Source: Linyphia triangularis
Lineage: Eukaryota > Arthropoda > Arachnida > Araneae > Linyphiidae
DNA length: 64,000 nt
Direction of reading: 5' to 3'
Assembly (NCBI GenBank): GCA_963978545.1
Contig: CAXBTE010000018.1
Coordinates: forward strand, 62,001-126,000
The notes under the pieces were generated by a model. It did no database searches. It saw only the letters and a program-made list of their open reading frames with translations, and was not told where the DNA came from. Shown here piece after piece: positions 1-12,085 of the stretch. A program made the position numbers and the translations under genes. Every line of letters starts with the position of its first letter. The stretch's first letter is position 1.

Positions 1-1093
1 TCCGGGAGATTCCATTTCGTATTCCAGTGAACCTGAATACATGTAAGAGGCAATTTTTTCCCCCCCATAAACAGGATTACATTATAATGAAGTAAAATAA
101 CTAACCTCTTTTTGTCTGTGAAAAGAATAATTTATAAGCGCGTTATTATTATATATTTTAACTGCAATTTTTAATATTCAAATTGGATTCCTCGAAAAGT
201 ATTTATTACGAGTTAAAATAGGCAATTTATTTTCAAACATCTGAACAACGTGTATAGAAATCAACAATTTTAAATTTGCAAAAGCGGTTTTTAACATCTT
301 GTTTTTTTAATCGATTAATAAAATGTTGTTTCGCTCCATATTAAAGAGATAACCATAGTATCATTGATTTGTGTACGATTCGATTTCAAGTTGCTGCGAT
401 TAGTTTCCAAGTTTGAATTAAAACTGAACATTTTATCATCCTTTTTTAAATCTTTCAAATTTGTTTTGTTTGTCCACAATCACTTACTAGTTTATAGGAT
501 TGTTTCAATCCTACTTAAATCCCTTTATCCTAAGAGACGTGGCAAACTACTTATGCTTCGATAAAAATGGGCACTTTATCCTGATTATATTCAGATTATT
601 TTGAGATAATGTTTGATAATTTTTTTTTAAATAAATAAAATAGTTATTTCGACCAGGAAACAGTTTTTCTATAACTAAATTTCTCAAGCCTTGAATGGAA
701 AAGTGAGGTTTAATAATTATGCGAAAATATGTCCTTTGTCTTTTATGTGGCGGCATCATCCCTCATTGAGCTTATTGTTACACCTCTCTCTTTTTTTATA
801 TACTACGCGTGCTCTAATAGTACCATGGTAAATGTCAAGGTTTTAAGAGTTATCAATTACCCCGCGTAATCATTGTTTTTGCTTTTTAATGTAATCAAAA
901 CTTAACAAGATGTGTATTGCATTTGAAATAAGGTTGGTTTTCTTAAGTACCCAAGTTTTTTTTAAATTATAAATGCTACTACCACCACTACATTATTTTT
1001 AGTACAAATACATAAAAGCACGGGAAATGCTGCTAAAGTTAAGATCATACTTCATAGGATCATTTCTATAGTATGATTAGCGTGTTCACTCAC
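1..1093. other. Unit spacer, no gene seen
   Basis: AT-rich spacer with a variable T/C homopolymer near 54-67, several A- and T-runs and the short stem at 495-513. Short open frames on both strands have no splice or start context and no resemblance to known proteins. The same holds for the equivalent part of all other units. Confidence 0.7.
495..513. repeat. Short perfect stem TAGGATTG-TTT-CAATCCTA
   Basis: An 8-bp perfect inverted repeat with a 3-nt loop, kept in all units. It has no known role and is too short to classify. Confidence 0.6.
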
Positions 1094-1248
1094 CGAACAT
1101 CGCAGAAAACCCAACCACGATGATGTGAGATGGGGCTTCTGCCTGAGCGTGAAAGCGGCGAATCAACTGCTTGTCGGTTGCTTTGCCATTGATGATCGCA
1201 CCTTTCTTTATTGTAAAGAGAGGATGGCAGGAACTCGATCTGAGTGGT
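1094..1248 (-). other. Candidate exon on the minus strand (repeated in each unit)
   Basis: A GC-richer island with an open frame bounded by a plausible acceptor (TTTTATTAATTAG before 1248) and a strong donor (TTCG|GTGAGTG after 1094). The translation includes KKGAIINGKATDKQLIRR and APSHIIVVGFSAMF; I do not recognise it. The plus strand is also open here. Variation between units is mostly amino-acid-changing (F/L, C/S, G/R). Unit 6 has a 23-bp, frame-breaking deletion inside it. It may be a dead exon trapped when the unit formed. I would not annotate it as a gene without homology. Confidence 0.2.
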
Positions 1249-2779
1249 CTAATTAATAAAAGATAAACATTCATTTGGGGCGAAGCTCTAGAAATTTGCT
1301 TTTCAACTTCGTCCCGTAGTGTTGACAAAGATTGCGTTGTTAGTCAAGAATTTTAAAATTCCCGGTGCCATTTTAGTAAAAGTAGTCGTTTTCACACTCA
1401 CTGATTGAAATAATAAGTCGCAGATAGATATGACATTTGCTGCAATGACGGTTCAACTAGAAAGACGCAAATGGCTTGAACAAAGCTTATAAGGGATCAG
1501 ACGATTTCGTTGACTTTTTATTTTGGTGTGGCAACAATTGAACACTAGAGGACGCTGCATACGGAAAGATCTCTTGAGTTTGCTTTGCCATGATTTACAG
1601 GCATATGCGAGCCAATTGAAATGAAAATATTCAACTGGACTTGATATCAGTTTTAGAACATGGAATTTTTGACATTCGCTCTTTCTTTGTCCCTAACTGA
1701 TGGTGCTTGACAACTTTTTCCAGGCTTCCGGTATTATTTGCCATATTGAAAAAGTGATAAAATAGGGTATATTTGAAAAACATTGGACTTTAGGAGAAGT
1801 TACATTTTAGGATTCTCTTACTACCTGTTTAAATTTTGAACGGACCTTCTTTTCTTTTTTTAGAGTCTGATCGAAATGAGAGAATTGTTGTTTGGAGCTC
1901 TTTGGATGGAAATTTAACAGGCGCATCTTGACCGAAATTTCAGAAATAGGGGAAACATCTTAGATGGAAAATTACTTCATTTATTTGTTATTAAGTCTGA
2001 ATTTAAAACTGCTATTCTCGTACTATGTATCTAAATTAACTTGGCAAGTATTGGCTCATAAACGATTTAAATATTCAATAACTTTTGTAATGAATGACGA
2101 GGTGAATATTACATTACTTCTGAAATTTTGCGTGCCCACCACCTTCCCGGCCTTCAAATTGCATTCGTCTCTCTCAAAAGCAAAACGTATCCTATTGGAG
2201 TTGATTTGCAGTACATGTTGGAAAATGCATATCAGCAATTTGAGAACTTTCGCTGGAACAACAGCGCCAAATTCGCCTGTGGTGGCTGAAAGTTGAATTC
2301 TTTATCTCTTCCAAACTTCGAGTTCTCTTCGTTTGAGAAGGTATGTGAACCAATATTGGTCGTGATTTGCCAGTTTTTATGCAGAGAGGGCGAAAGACTG
2401 CCCGTTCAATTTGAATCACGTTATTGACATTGCAACAGAAACTGCAATAAAAAAGTTACGTATACTTTACTTCATTTATTAAAGAAATAATACTTATCCG
2501 AAGGTTTTAAATTATCCATTTCAATTTAAATGACTTTTTTTGAAGATGTAGTTTTGTATTACATGGCTGTAAGGTGAGAACTTGGCGTAAACTTTTGCTT
2601 AACCACTTGATTGCAAAGTAGTACATGGCTTGTCCAAAGTAAAGACAGAAAAAGAAAGAAAAAAAAAATGAATGCCAAAATGTGATGATTGTATTTCTAC
2701 CAAAGAGAAATGAAGTGTTTTGTAGCTAGAGAGTAATAATATCACAAGTCGTACTTAGAAAAGCTGCACAAGTGTAAAA
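1249..2779. other. Unit spacer upstream of U4, no gene supported
   Basis: The longest open frame of the unit (110 codons, 1964-2296 +) lies here. It reads hydrophobic then basic, matches nothing I know, and overlaps two comparable frames on the other strand. A good donor-like AAG|GTATGT at 2338-2343 follows a GC-richer stretch (2130-2337), but no single frame runs open into it. A purine tract (AAAGAAAGAAAA) lies near 2645. The P-type element of unit 3 inserted at the counterpart of about 2343. Confidence 0.6.
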
Positions 2780-2852
2780 AGGCACTATCCATCAACCACC
2801 ACTTTTAAAGTAACTCCATTTAATATTTAAACACGACTTTCCATGTCTCGTT
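2780..2852 (+). promoter_or_regulatory. Putative U4 promoter (PSE region), present in every unit
   Basis: Pol II snRNA genes of animals use a proximal sequence element centred about 45-65 bp before the start and no TATA box. The matching stretch here holds CATCAACCACCACTTTTAAAG (2788-2808), then AT-rich TTTAATATTTAAACACG. I do not know a PSE consensus for this species, so the location is positional inference only. The segment is repeated at the same distance in all 12 units, but the near-identity of the whole units makes this uninformative. Confidence 0.35.
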
Positions 2853-2996
2853 AGCTTTGCGCAGAGGCAGTGTCATAGCCAATGAGGTTCTACCGAGGCG
2901 TGACTATTGCTAGTTGAAAACTTTTCCCAATACCCCGCCATGTGGACGTGAAATACCGTCCGCAAAGGCAATTTTTGGAAACCTCTTCGGAGGTTT
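2853..2996 (+). ncRNA. U4: U4 spliceosomal snRNA, unit 1
   Basis: U4 pairs with U6 in the U4/U6 di-snRNP and tri-snRNP and is released when the spliceosome is activated. The RNA opens with AGCUUUGCGCAG (U6 stem II partner). UGCUAGU near nt 56-62 is the stem I partner. The 5' stem-loop spans about nt 20-52, with the kink-turn pattern AAUGAGG...CCGAGGC that binds the 15.5K/Snu13 protein and a UUCUA pentaloop. The conserved single-stranded run GAAAACUUUUCCCAAUACCC follows. A central hairpin GGACG...CGUCC covers nt 92-109, an Sm site AAUUUUUGG lies at nt 119-126, and the 3' stem AACCUC-UUCG-GAGGUU closes the RNA. At 144 nt it matches the usual U4 length. The exact 3' end is inferred from the last stem. 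All key elements are intact, so it is probably functional. It is the only recognisable gene of the unit. Confidence 0.97.
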
Positions 2997-3000
2997 ATGA

Positions 3001-3016
3001 CTCTAAAATAGAATTT
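3001..3016 (+). terminator. Possible snRNA 3' box downstream of U4
   Basis: About 5-20 nt after the U4 3' end, CTCTAAAATAGAATTT resembles the purine-rich 3' box (vertebrate form GTTTN0-3AAARNNAGA) that directs Integrator-dependent 3' end formation. The match is loose. It is repeated after each U4 copy. Confidence 0.3.
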
Positions 3017-3524
3017 CAATATTTCCTTGCATGCTGCACTTGGGTGTCCCCTGGAGAAATTTACCTAAGTCGCAAATATCTCTAGATTGATTTCTAACAT
3101 CTTCATATATACAGGGTCGTCATAATTAAAGTGATGGTTCTCAGCGTGATCTATTTGCGAAAATAGCGCCACATTTTGTTTGAAGATTAAACAAGAAGAG
3201 GGACCGCAGGATTACGAGAAAAAAGACTTCTGTTCCCAAAGTAACTGTGTAGTAAAAAATGAGAGTTTTAAGAAATACAGAATCAATACTGAAATGAAAT
3301 AACCTTTTTACTTAGCTCGCTTAACGACTTTATGCAAGCTCGAAATAGCAACAAATTTAAAAAGCGAAAAATTAACATAAATAGTGATAAAGTCTCTTCA
3401 TCTGCAAATTCACTGTGTCCCAGAGAAAGCAGCAGCAGCAGAAGTTAAATCGAATTTCCCATTGCATCCTTTGACACAGTGCGAGTTTCTTGTTCTTGTG
3501 TTGCTTTAGCATACACTCCAACTG
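3017..3524. other. Spacer downstream of U4
   Basis: No gene seen. TATATACAGGGTCGTCATAA at 3107-3126 resembles the outer end of some insect DNA transposons, but no opposite end was found. A short CAG run (GCAGCAGCAGCAG) lies near 3430. Confidence 0.5.
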
Positions 3525-3602
3525 CTACGGAATTTCCGTAGTTGCTACGGAAATTAGTTGTAAACTACGGAATTACGGACGTATAGCAAAAAAACTACGG
3601 AT
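3525..3602. repeat. Cluster of CTACGGA motifs
   Basis: CTACGGA occurs at 3525, 3545, 3565 and 3595 and as its complement TCCGTAG at 3535-3541. The first and inverted copies form a near-palindrome, CTACGGAATTTCCGTAG. It may be a degraded transposon end or a set of protein-binding sites. It is present in every unit. Confidence 0.6.
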
Positions 3603-4065
3603 CGGAATGAAATCGCTGTAAATATCATTTTGCTCGATTTCCCGCTCAATATTTTCCGCACTTTTAAGAAGACGCAAAAAAATAATAATAATTTCCTCTC
3701 CTCTCCTTGAAAAGGAGGACGATCGTTTTGTCGAAGTGACGTCACGTCACATTTCGTATATTTTTTTGTGCGAAGCGAAGTGAGTTAAATAAAATAGTTT
3801 GAAGAAGAAAAACTTGAACCGTGATCGTGATCCAAATTTTCAAAGCGCATCAGATCAGATTTCGAATTGTTTTTAATACATGAACGTGATTATAATGGAT
3901 TGTTATTTAAAATGACCTAATCCGGCTTCCGATGTGGAAAAGATATGCAAGAAGAGGACAAATAATCAAAGATTTCGAGATTTTTAAGCATTTAAAAAAG
4001 ATTTGACGAGCATTTAAAAAGGATATTTCCGTTCGGACATGCGAAATCGCGATGTCTTATTAAAT
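3603..4065. other. Spacer between CTACGGA cluster and hairpin element
   Basis: No gene seen. It holds a pyrimidine tract facing a short inverted copy (CTCTCCTTGAAAAGGAGG near 3703), the CRE-like site, and GTGCGAAGCGAAGTGAGTT near 3768. Confidence 0.5.
3735..3750. promoter_or_regulatory. CRE-like palindrome GTGACGTCAC plus adjacent GTCAC
   Basis: TGACGTCA at 3737-3744 is the perfect CREB/ATF full site, followed by a partial second site (CGTCAC). It lies 740 bp downstream of U4 and 2 kb before the next unit's candidate exon. Occurrence in every unit is seen; function is inference. Confidence 0.3.
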
Positions 4066-4260
4066 TAAAGCTTGGCGTCCACTAGAGTTAAATAGTGCAG
4101 AGCAGAGCGGAGTGAATTCGAGCCAAATTACAAGTCTGTCAACGTCCATTGTAGCACGAGCCTCCTGCTACAGTAGACGTTGGCAGCCTTGTAATTGGCT
4201 CTTGTCCACTCCGCTCTGCACTGCTCTGCACTGTTCAACTATAGTGGACGCCAAGCTTTA
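4066..4260. mobile_element. 195-bp hairpin (MITE-like) element, unit 1
   Basis: The ends TAAAGCTTGGCGTCCACTA and TAGTGGACGCCAAGCTTTA are perfect inverted copies. Pairing continues imperfectly inward through CAGTGCAGAGCAGAGCGGAGT / ACTCCGCTCTGCACTG, the GAGCCAAATTACAAG / CTTGTAATTGGCTC arms and CAACGTC / GACGTTG, to a short loop near 4160. Nearly the whole element folds on itself. If the outer TA is the target duplication it would be a Tc1/mariner-type non-autonomous element; the family is not certain. It has no coding sequence. Confidence 0.85.
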
Positions 4261-4771
4261 GGGTAATGTTTTTTGTAATTTACCTGTTGCCAATTCGTTT
4301 TTAAAAGACAGATTTATATTTAAAATTAAATATCACAGGAATTCATTAAAAATCCCGGATTATATCCGATTTAAAAAAAAAATAAAAACTTAGGTAGGTT
4401 GTGAAAAGTTCTTAACATTCATTATATCAATTTTACAGTATTATAAATTTCAGTGGTTTTGGAAGTGGGGAGACGCGTGGGTATGTTCTTGAAAAGTGAG
4501 GGGACGCGTCACCCCGCGTCTACCCACACTTCTACCACTGGCCACCCTGGGCATATAGCTATTCATGGCTTGTCTTAAGGAAGGTTTCAATGGATTAGAA
4601 GAGGCTACATTGTGGGTAGATTTCATTGGAAATTTTTTAAACACGGGATAAAACATGCTAGAAGCGCAAAATTTCGCCTCTTTGTTTTCTTAAAAGGCAG
4701 AATGTAAGACATTTCAGAACCAACCCATGATTCTCTTAATTTTCAAAGTTCATTATTAGTAAGGATCCACA
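4261..4771. other. Spacer at the unit end, with variable A-tract
   Basis: Contains an A-tract near 4373-4388 whose length and interruption (AAAATAAAAAC or pure A) vary between units and account for much of the unit length variation, then the 90-bp inverted repeat. No gene seen. Confidence 0.6.
4451..4540. repeat. Imperfect 90-bp inverted repeat CAGTGG...CCACTG
   Basis: The left arm (CAGTGGTTTTGGAAGTGGGG, then AGACGCG) pairs with the right arm, whose reverse complement reads CAGTGGTAGAAGTGTGGG, then TAGACGCG. An internal GACGCGTC palindrome lies at 4503-4510. CAGTGG termini recall short hAT-type elements, but I see no target duplication, so this may be a remnant. It recurs about 4.45 kb into every unit. 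Confidence 0.55.
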
Positions 4772-7625
4772 TCCGGGAGATTCCATTTCGTATTCCAGTG
4801 AACCTGAATACATGTAAGAGGCAATTTTTTCCCCCCCATAAACAGGATTACATTATAATGAAGTAAAATAACGAACCTCTTTTTGTCTGTGAAAAGAATA
4901 ATTTATAAGCGCGTTATTATTATATATTTTAACTGCAATTTTTAATATTCAAATTGGATTCCTCGAAAAGTATTTATTACGAGTTAAAATAGGCAATTTA
5001 TTTTCAAACATCTGAACAACGTGTATAGAAATCAACAATTTTAAATTTGCAAAAGCGGTTTTTAACATCTTGTTTTTTTAATCGATTAATAAAATGTTGT
5101 TTCGCTCCATATTAAAGAGATAACCATAGTATCATTGATTTGTGTACGATTCGATTTCAAGTTGCTGCGATTAGTTTCCAAGTTTTAATTAAAACTGAAC
5201 ATTTTATCATCCTTTTTTAAATCTTTCAAATTTGTTTTGTTTGTCCACAATCACTTACTAGTTTATAGGATTGTTTCAATCCTACTTAAATCCCTTTATC
5301 CTAAGAGACGTGGCAAACTACTTATGCTTCGATAAAAATGGGCACTTTATCCTGATTATATTCAGATTATTTTGAGATAATGTTTGATAATTTTTTTTTA
5401 AATAAATAAAATAATTATTTCGATCAGGAAACAGTTTTTCTATAACTAAATTTCTCAAGCCTTGAATGGAAAAGTGAGGTTTAATAATTATGCGAAAATA
5501 TGTCCTTTGTCTTTTATGTGGCGGCATCATCCCTCATTGAGCTTATTGTTACACCTCTCTCTTTTTTATATACTACGCGTGCTCTAATAGTACCATGGTA
5601 AATGTCAAGGTTTTAAGAGTTATCAATTACCCCGCGTAATCATTGTTTTTGCTTTTTAATGTAATCAAAACTTAACAAGATGTGTATTGCATTTGAAATA
5701 AGGTTGGTTTTCTTAAGTACCCAAGTTTTTTTTAAATTATAAATGCTACTACCACCACTACATTATTTTTAGTACAAATACATAAAAGCACGGGAAATGC
5801 TGCTAAAGTTAAGATCATACTTCATAGGATCATTTCTATAGTATGATTAGCGTGTTCACTCACCGAACATCGCAGACAACCCAACCACGATGATGTGAGA
5901 TGGGGCTTCTGCCTGAGCGTGAAAGCGGCGAATCAACTGCTTGTCGGTTGCTTTGCCATTGATGATCGCACCTTTCTTTATTGTAAAGAGAGGATGGCAG
6001 GAACTCGATCTGAGTGGTCTAATTAATAAAAGATAAACATTCATTTGGGGCGAAGCTCTAGAAATTTGCTTTTCAACTTCGTCCCGTAGTGTTGACAAAG
6101 ATTGCGTTGTTAGTCAAGAATTTTAAAATTCCCGGTGCCATTTTAGTAAAAGTAGTCGTTTTCACACTCACTGATTGAAATAATAAGTCGCAGATAGATA
6201 TGACATTTGCTGCAATGACGGTTCAACTAGAAAGACGCAAATGGCTTGAACAAAGCTTATAAGGGATCAGACGATTTCGTTGACTTTTTATTTTGGTGTG
6301 GCAACAATTGAACACTAGAGGACGCTGCATACGGAAAGATCTCTTGAGTTTGCTTTGCCATGATTTACAGGCATATGCGAGCCAATTGAAATGAAAATAT
6401 TCAACTGGACTTGATATCAGTTTTAGAACATGGAATTTTTGACATTCGCTCTTTCTTTGTCCCTAACTGATGGTGCTTGACAACTTTTTCCAGGCTTCCG
6501 GTATTATTTGCCATATTGAAAAAGTGATAAAATAGGGTATATTTGAAAAACATTGGACTTTAGGAGAAGTTACATTTTAGGATTCTCTTACTACCTGTTT
6601 AAATTTTGAACGGACCTTCTTTTCTTTTTTTAGAGTCTGATCGAAATGAGAGAATTGTTGTTTGGAGCTCTTTGGATGGAAATTTAACAGGCGCATCTTG
6701 ACCGAAATTTCAGAAATAGGGGAAACATCTTAGATGGAAAATTACTTCATTTATTTGTTATTAAGTCTGAATTTAAAACTGCTATTCTCGTACTATGTAT
6801 CTAAATTAACTTGGCAAGTATTGGCTCATAAACGATTTAAATATTCAATAACTTTTGTAATGAATGACGAGGTGAATATTACATTACTTCTGAAATTTTG
6901 CATGCCCACCACCTTCCCGGCCTTCAAATTGCATTCGTCTCTCTCAAAAGCAAAACGTATCCTATTGGAGTTGATTTGCAGTACATGTTGGAAAATGCAT
7001 ATCAGCAATTTGAGAACTTTCGCTGGAACAACAGCGCCAAATTCGCCTGTGGTGGCTGAAAGTTGAATTCTTTATCTCTTCCAAACTTCGAGTTCTCTTC
7101 GTTTGAGAAGGTATGTGAACCAATATTGGTCGTGATTTGCCAGTTTTTATGCAGAGAGGGCGAAAGACTGCCCGTTCAATTTGAATCACGTTATTGACAT
7201 TGCAACAGAAACTGCAATAAAAAAGTTACGTATACTTTACTTCATTTATTAAAGAAATAATACTTATCCGAAGGTTTTAAATTATCCATTTCAATTTAAA
7301 TGACTTTTTTTGAAGATGTAGTTTTGTATTACATGGCTGTAAGGTGAGAACTTGGCGTAAACTTTTGCTTAACCACATGATTGCAAAGTAGTACATGGCT
7401 TGTCCAAAGTAAAGACAGAAAAAGAAAGAAAGAAAAAAAAATGAATGCCAAAATGTGATGATTGTATTTCTACCAAAGAGAAATGAAGTGTTTTGTAGCT
7501 AGAGAGTAATAATATCACAAGTCGTACTTAGAAAAGCTGCACAAGTGTAAAAAGGCACTATCCATCAACCACCACTTTTAAAGTAACTCCATTTAATATT
7601 TAAACACGACTTTCCATGTCTCGTT

Positions 7626-7769
7626 AGCTTTGCGCAGAGGCAGTGTCATAGCCAATGAGGTTCTGCCGAGGCGTGACTATTGCTAGTTGAAAACTTTTCC
7701 CAATACCCCGCCATGTGGACGTGAAATACCATCCGCAAAGGCAATTTTTGGAAACCTCTTCGGAGGTTT
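7626..7769 (+). ncRNA. U4: U4 snRNA, unit 2 (variant form)
   Basis: Full 144-nt copy with two substitutions from the majority form: A-to-G at nt 40, in the pentaloop of the 5' stem-loop (7665), and G-to-A at nt 106 (7731). The second turns a C-G pair of the central hairpin into a C/A mismatch. U6-pairing segments, kink-turn, Sm site and 3' stem are unchanged. The same pair of changes occurs in unit 4. Confidence 0.96.
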
Positions 7770-8838
7770 ATGACTCTAAAATAGAATTTCAATATTTCCT
7801 TGCATGCTGCACTTGGGTGTCCCCTGGAGAAATTTACCTAAGTCGCAAATATCTCTAGATTGATTTCTAACATCTTCATATATACAGGGTCGTCATAATT
7901 AAAGTGATGGTTCTCAGCGTGATCTATTTGCGAAAATAGCGCCACATTTTGTTTGAAGATTAAACAAGAAGAGGGACCGCAGGATTACGAGAAAAAAGAC
8001 TTCTGTTCCCAAAGTAACTGTGTAGTAAAAAATGAGAGTTTTAAGAAATACAGAATCAATACTGAAATGAAATAACCTTTTTACTTAGCTCGCTTAACGA
8101 CTTTATGCAAGCTCGAAATAGCAACAAATTTAAAAAGCGAAAAATTAACATAAATAGTGATAAAGTCTCTTCATCTGCAAATTCACTGTGTCCCAGAGAA
8201 AGCAGCAGCAGCAGAAGTTAAATCGAATTTCCCATTGCATCCTTTGACACAGTGCGAGTTTCTTGTTCTTGTGTTGCTTTAGCATACACTCCAACTGCTA
8301 CGGAATTTCCGTAGTTGCTACGGAAATTAGTTGTAAACTACGGAATTACGGACGTATAGCAAAAAAACTACGGATCGGAATGAAATCGCTGTAAATATCA
8401 TTTTGCTCGATTTTCCGCTCAATATTTTCCGCACTTTTAAGAAGACGCAAAAAAATAATAATAATTTCCTCTCCTCTCCTTGAAAAGGAGGACGATCGTT
8501 TTGTCGAAGTGACGTCACGTCACATTTCGTATATTTTTTTGTGCGAAGCGAAGTGAGTTAAATAAAATAGTTTGAAGAAGAAAAACTTGAACCGTGATCG
8601 TGATCCAAATTTTCAAAGCGCATCAGATCAGATTTCGAATTGTTTTTAATACATGAACGTGATTATAATGGATTGTTATTTAAAATGACCTAATCCGGCT
8701 TCCGATGTGGAAAAGCCATGCAAGAAGAGGACAAATAATCAAAGATTTCGAGATTTTTAAGCATTTAAAAAAGATTTGACGAGCATTTAAAAAGGATATT
8801 TCCGTTCGGACATGCGAAATCGCGATGTCTTATTAAAT

Positions 8839-9033
8839 TAAAGCTTGGCGTCCACTAGAGTTAAACAGTGCAGAGCAGAGCGGAGTGGATTCGAGCCAAA
8901 TTACAAGTCTGTCAACGTCCATTGTAGCACGAGCCTCCTGCTACAGTAGACGTTGGCAGCCTTGTAATTGGCTCTTGTCCACTCCGCTCTGCACTGCTCT
9001 GCACTGTTCAACTATAGTGGACGCCAAGCTTTA
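8839..9033. mobile_element. Hairpin element, unit 2
   Basis: Same 195-bp element; reads GAGTGGATTCG in the left arm where unit 1 has GAGTGAATTCG. Confidence 0.85.
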
Positions 9034-11890
9034 GGGTAATGTTTTTTGTAATTTACCTGTTGCCAATTCGTTTTTAAAAGACAGATTTATATTTAAAATT
9101 AAATATCACAGGAATTCATTAAAAATCCCGGATTATATCCGATTTAAAAAAAAAAAAAAAAAAACTTAGGTAGGTTGTGAAAAGTTCTTAACATTCATTA
9201 TATCAATTTTACAGTATTATAAATTTCAGTGGTTTTGGAAGTGGGGAGACGCGTGGGTATGTTCTTGAAAAGTGAGGGGACGCGTCACCCCGCGTCTACC
9301 CACACTTCTACCACTGGCCACCCTGGGCATATAGCTATTCATGGCTTGTCTTAAGGAAGGTTTCATTGGATTAGAAGAGGCTACATTGTGGGTAGATTTC
9401 ATTGGAAATTTTTTAAACACGGGATAAAACATGCTAGAAGCGCAAAATTTCGCCACTTTGTTTTCTTAAAAGGCAGAATGTAAGACATTTCAGAACCAAC
9501 CCATGATTCTCTTAATTTTCAAAGTTCATTATTAGTAAGGATCCACATCCGGGAGATTCCATTTCGTATTCCAGTGAACCTGAATACATGTAAGAGGCAA
9601 TTTTTTCCCCCCCATAAACAGGATTACATTATAATGAAGTAAAATAACTAACCTCTTTTTGTCTGTGAAAAGAATAATTTATAAGCGCGTTATTATTATA
9701 TATTTTAACTGCAATTTTTAATATTCAAATTGGATTCCTCGAAAAGTATTTATTACGAGTTAAAATAGGCAATTTATTTTCAAACATCTGAACAACGTGT
9801 ATAGAAATCAACAATTTTAAATTTGCAAAAGCGGTTTTTAACATCTTGTTTTTTTAATCGATTAATAAAATGTTGTTTCGCTCCATATTAAAGAGATAAC
9901 CATAGTATCATTGATTTGTGTATGATTCGATTTCAAGTTGCTGCGATTAGTTTCCAAGTTTGAATTAAAACTGAACATTTTATCATCCTTTTTTAAATCT
10001 TTCAAATTTGTTTTGTTTGTCCACAATCACTTACTAGTTTATAGGATTGTTTCAATCCTACTTAAATCCCTTTATCCTAAGAGACGTGGCAAACTACTTA
10101 TGCTTCGATAAAAATGGGCACTTTATCCTGATTATATTCAGATTATTTTGAGATAATGTTTGATAATTTTTTTTTAAATAAATAAAATAGTTATTTCGAT
10201 CAGGAAACAGTTTTTCTATAACTAAATTTCTCAAGCCTTGAATGGAAAAGTGAGGTTTAATAATTATGCGAAAATATGTCCTTTGTCTTTTATGTGGCGG
10301 CATCATCCCTCATTGAGCTTATTGTTACACCTCTCTCTTTTTTTATATACTACGCGTGCTCTAATAGTACCATGGTAAATGTCAAGGTTTTAAGAGTTAT
10401 CAATTACCCCGCGTAATCATTGTTTTTGCTTTTTAATGTAATCAAAACTTAACAAGATGTGTATTGCATTTGAAATAAGGTTGGTTTTCTTAAGTACCCA
10501 AGTTTTTTTTAAATTATAAATGCTACTACCACCACTACATTATTTTTAGTACAAATACATAAAAGCACGGGAAATGCTGCTAAAGTTAAGATCATACTTC
10601 ATAGGATCATTTCTATAGTATGATTAGCGTGTTCACTCACCGAACATCGCAGACAACCCAACCACGATGATGTGAGATGGGGCTTCTGCCTGAGCGTGAA
10701 AGCGGCGAATCAACTGCTTGTCGGTTGCTTTGCCATTGATGATCGCACCTTTCTTTATTGTAAAGAGAGGATGGCAGGAACTCGATCTGAGTGGTCTAAT
10801 TAATAAAAGATAAACATTCATTTGGGGCGAAGCTCTAGAAATTTGCTTTTCAACTTCGTCCCGTAGTGTTGACAAAGATTGCGTTGTTAGTCAAGAATTT
10901 TAAAATTCCCGGTGCCATTTTAGTAAAAGTAGTCGTTTTCACACTCACTGATTGAAATAATAAGTCGCAGATAGATATGACATTTGCTGCAATGACGGTT
11001 CAACTAGAAAGACGCAAATGGCTTGAACAAAGCTTATAAGGGATCAGACGATTTCGTTGACTTTTTATTTTGGTGTGGCAACAATTGAACACTAGAGGAC
11101 GCTGCATACGGAAAGATCTCTTGAGTTTGCTTTGCCATGATTTACAGGCATATGCGAGCCAATTGAAATGAAAATATTCAACTGGACTTGATATCAGTTT
11201 TAGAACATGGAATTTTTGACATTCGCTCTTTCTTTGTCCCTAACTGATGGTGCTTGACAACTTTTTCCAGGCTTCCGGTATTATTTGCCATATTGAAAAA
11301 GTGATAAAATAGGGTATATTTGAAAAACATTGGACTTTAGGAGAAGTTACATTTTAGGATTCTCTTACTACCTGTTTAAATTTTGAACGGACCTTCTTTT
11401 CTTTTTTTAGAGTCTGATCGAAATGAGAGAATTGTTGTTTGGAGCTCTTTGGATGGAAATTTAACAGGCGCATCTTGACCGAAATTTCAGAAATAGGGGA
11501 AACATCTTAGATGGAAAATTACTTCATTTATTTGTTATTAAGTCTGAATTTAAAACTGCTATTCTCGTACTATGTATCTAAATTAACTTGGCAAGTATTG
11601 GCTCATAAACGATTTAAATATTCAATAACTTTTGTAATGAATGACGAGGTGAATATTACATTACTTCTGAAATTTTGCGTGCCCACCACCTTCCCGGCCT
11701 TCAAATTGCATTCGTCTCTCTCAAAAGCAAAACGTATCCTATTGGAGTTGATTTGCAGTACATGTTGGAAAATGCATATCAGCAATTTGAGAACTTTCGC
11801 TGGAACAACAGCGCCAAATTCGCCTGTGGTGGCTGAAAGTTGAATTCTTTATCTCTTCCAAACTTCGAGTTCTCTTCGTTTGAGAAGGTA

Positions 11891-11898
11891 TGTGAACC
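11891..11898 (+). repeat. 8-bp target site duplication, left copy
   Basis: TGTGAACC immediately before the element. Empty units have a single TGTGAACCAATATTGG at this place. Confidence 0.95.
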
Positions 11899-11928
11899 CA
11901 CAGAGTATATAGCTGACGCATACAGAGG
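11899..11928 (+). repeat. Left 30-bp terminal inverted repeat
   Basis: CACAGAGTATATAGCTGACG, then CATACAGAGG. It differs from the right end only at position 17 (G here, T in the complement of the right end). Confidence 0.93.
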
Positions 11929-11987
11929 CTGCACTACCATTGGCCCCCGTTACATTTGAATTAACATTGGATATCGCATAGACGGTG

Positions 11988-12015
11988 GCGCCCCTGACGA
12001 CTAACGTGGAACTAA
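11988..12015 (+). repeat. Left subterminal inverted repeat
   Basis: GCGCCCCTGACGACTAACGT, then GGAACTAA. It matches the inverse of 18018-18046 with a few mismatches and gaps, about 90 bp inside the end. P elements carry similar internal repeats that take part in transposition. Confidence 0.6.
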
Positions 12016-12037
12016 AACGCAGATTTTGCTCGGATGT

Positions 12038-12051
12038 GTTGCCATGACAAC
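12038..12051. promoter_or_regulatory. X-box-like motif in the left end of the P-type element
   Basis: GTTGCCATGACAAC is one base from the palindromic RFX-factor X-box. A related GTTGCTATAGCACC follows at 12072-12085. It may equally be part of the transposase-binding end sequence. Confidence 0.2.
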
Positions 12052-12085
12052 CGGAACAAGCATTTTGACGCGTTGCTATAGCACC

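Larger units (their letters stand above)
1..4771 (+). repeat. Array unit 1 (reference unit)
   Basis: Complete 4771-bp unit. Private differences include 'agatatgc' near 3940 where all other units read 'agccatgc', and a C-to-T change in the left arm of the hairpin element. It carries the interrupted A-tract form (AAAAATAAAAAC) near 4380, as do units 5, 6, 7 and 11. Confidence 0.97.
4772..9547 (+). repeat. Array unit 2
   Basis: Complete 4776-bp unit. It has an extra AGAA in the purine tract near 7430, the two-substitution U4 variant, and a pure A-tract near 9145. Its right half closely matches the right half of unit 4. Confidence 0.97.
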